Assembly (NCBI RefSeq): GCF_002005225.1
Contig: NZ_CP019724.1
Location: forward strand, 4,667,501-4,731,500
Direction: 5' to 3'
Length of the DNA: 64,000 bases
Source of the DNA: Streptomyces pactum
Lineage (GTDB): Bacteria; Actinomycetota; Actinomycetes; Streptomycetales; Streptomycetaceae
Shown: one piece after another, positions 63,910 to 64,000 of the stretch
Layout of the letters: every line of letters begins with the position of its first letter
Numbering within the stretch: position 1 is the first letter of the stretch
Translations under genes and position numbers: made by a program
The notes under the pieces: model-generated
Databases searched by the model: none
What the model was told of the DNA's origin: nothing
The model's input: the letters and a program-made list of their open reading frames with translations, nothing else

Positions 63910-64000
63910 TGACTTCCGATACGGATCAGACGGAACCGGTGGCCGAGCGGGCCGACGGCCTCAGGGACCTGCTCGCGGGCGCCCGATTCGTCCTCTGGGA
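63909..64000 (+). CDS. devB: DevB, HAD-like phosphatase, truncated by the window edge
   Basis: The first 30 codons of a gene that starts with GTG overlapping the last base of the devA stop: VTSDTDQTEPVAERADGLRD, then LLAGARFVLW and a partial codon. RFVLWD at the window edge is the usual start of a HAD hydrolase motif I strand. In S. coelicolor devB encodes a putative phosphatase co-transcribed with devA. Everything beyond residue 30 is outside the window. Confidence 0.85.
   Translation, partial: MTSDTDQTEPVAERADGLRDLLAGARFVLW

Overview
The window is a high-GC actinobacterial chromosome segment, almost certainly Streptomyces. Gene order from the two-component pair at 2.5 kb to devB at 64 kb follows the conserved Streptomyces core region that in S. 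coelicolor carries the cmd cluster, csoR, pitH2, pstBACS, ppk, mshD, glnR, cysA, nur, rsiG and devE/devA. Gene names below rest on that remembered synteny plus motifs read in the translations; no search was run. Many genes start at GTG, and several appear leaderless, with a TANNNT hexamer 6-7 nt before the start codon.

Layout. 1-2.5 kb: 3' three quarters of a 23S rRNA gene, a 5S rRNA gene and the rrn terminator. 2.5-5.1 kb: a NarL-type two-component pair (minus) and a divergent acetyltransferase across a 20-bp perfect palindrome. 5.1-13.9 kb: a six-gene minus-strand operon (cmdA-F type) that reads as a relaxase-less, type IV secretion-like membrane apparatus, next to a divergent SLT + NlpC/P60 wall hydrolase. 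14-16.3 kb: PAP2 phosphatase, a lipoprotein with an EPA repeat, a 56-aa protein. 16.3-27.4 kb: csoR with its operator, then the phosphate/polyphosphate block: DUF47-pit (plus) facing pstS-C-A-B (minus), with Nudix, CHAD and ppk (minus) upstream of pstS. 27.7-32.5 kb: ECF sigma, zinc anti-sigma with an amplified N-terminal 12-aa repeat, ABC ATPase and two membrane proteins. 32.5-38 kb: minisatellite-like spacer, mshD, secreted 5'-nucleotidase, an Imm49-like protein without a visible toxin.

38-43.5 kb: minus-strand glnR, LacI regulator, HtrA-like protease lacking a PDZ domain, and an OmpR/EnvZ-type pair. 43.7-49.5 kb: hydrolase, MoaD/ThiS-like protein, Gln/Pro-rich membrane protein, DUF2993 protein, then a short leader peptide ahead of cysA-DUF1416, and a DUF3099 protein. 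49.6-52.7 kb: three overlapping membrane-anchored protein genes, the first frameshifted in a C6 run, the second carrying a long SAPVAA repeat. 52.7-57.9 kb: DsrE-like protein, an XRE/DUF397 pair with a divergent two-gene unit, a 32-aa membrane peptide, nitrobindin, nur, ygfZ, dtd. 58.1-64 kb: rsiG (c-di-GMP-dependent anti-sigma WhiG), asparaginase, Eis-like acetyltransferase, and a duplicated module of small membrane protein plus divergent DevA-type regulator (devE, devA), ending in the first 30 codons of devB.

Themes: phosphate supply (pst, pit, Nudix, CHAD, ppk, 5'-nucleotidase, PHO boxes), development (cmd, rsiG, devA/E), nitrogen (glnR), metals (csoR, nur) and sulfur (cysA with leader peptide). 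Low-complexity tandem repeats recur in spacers and in coding sequence, which is the most unusual compositional feature of the window.
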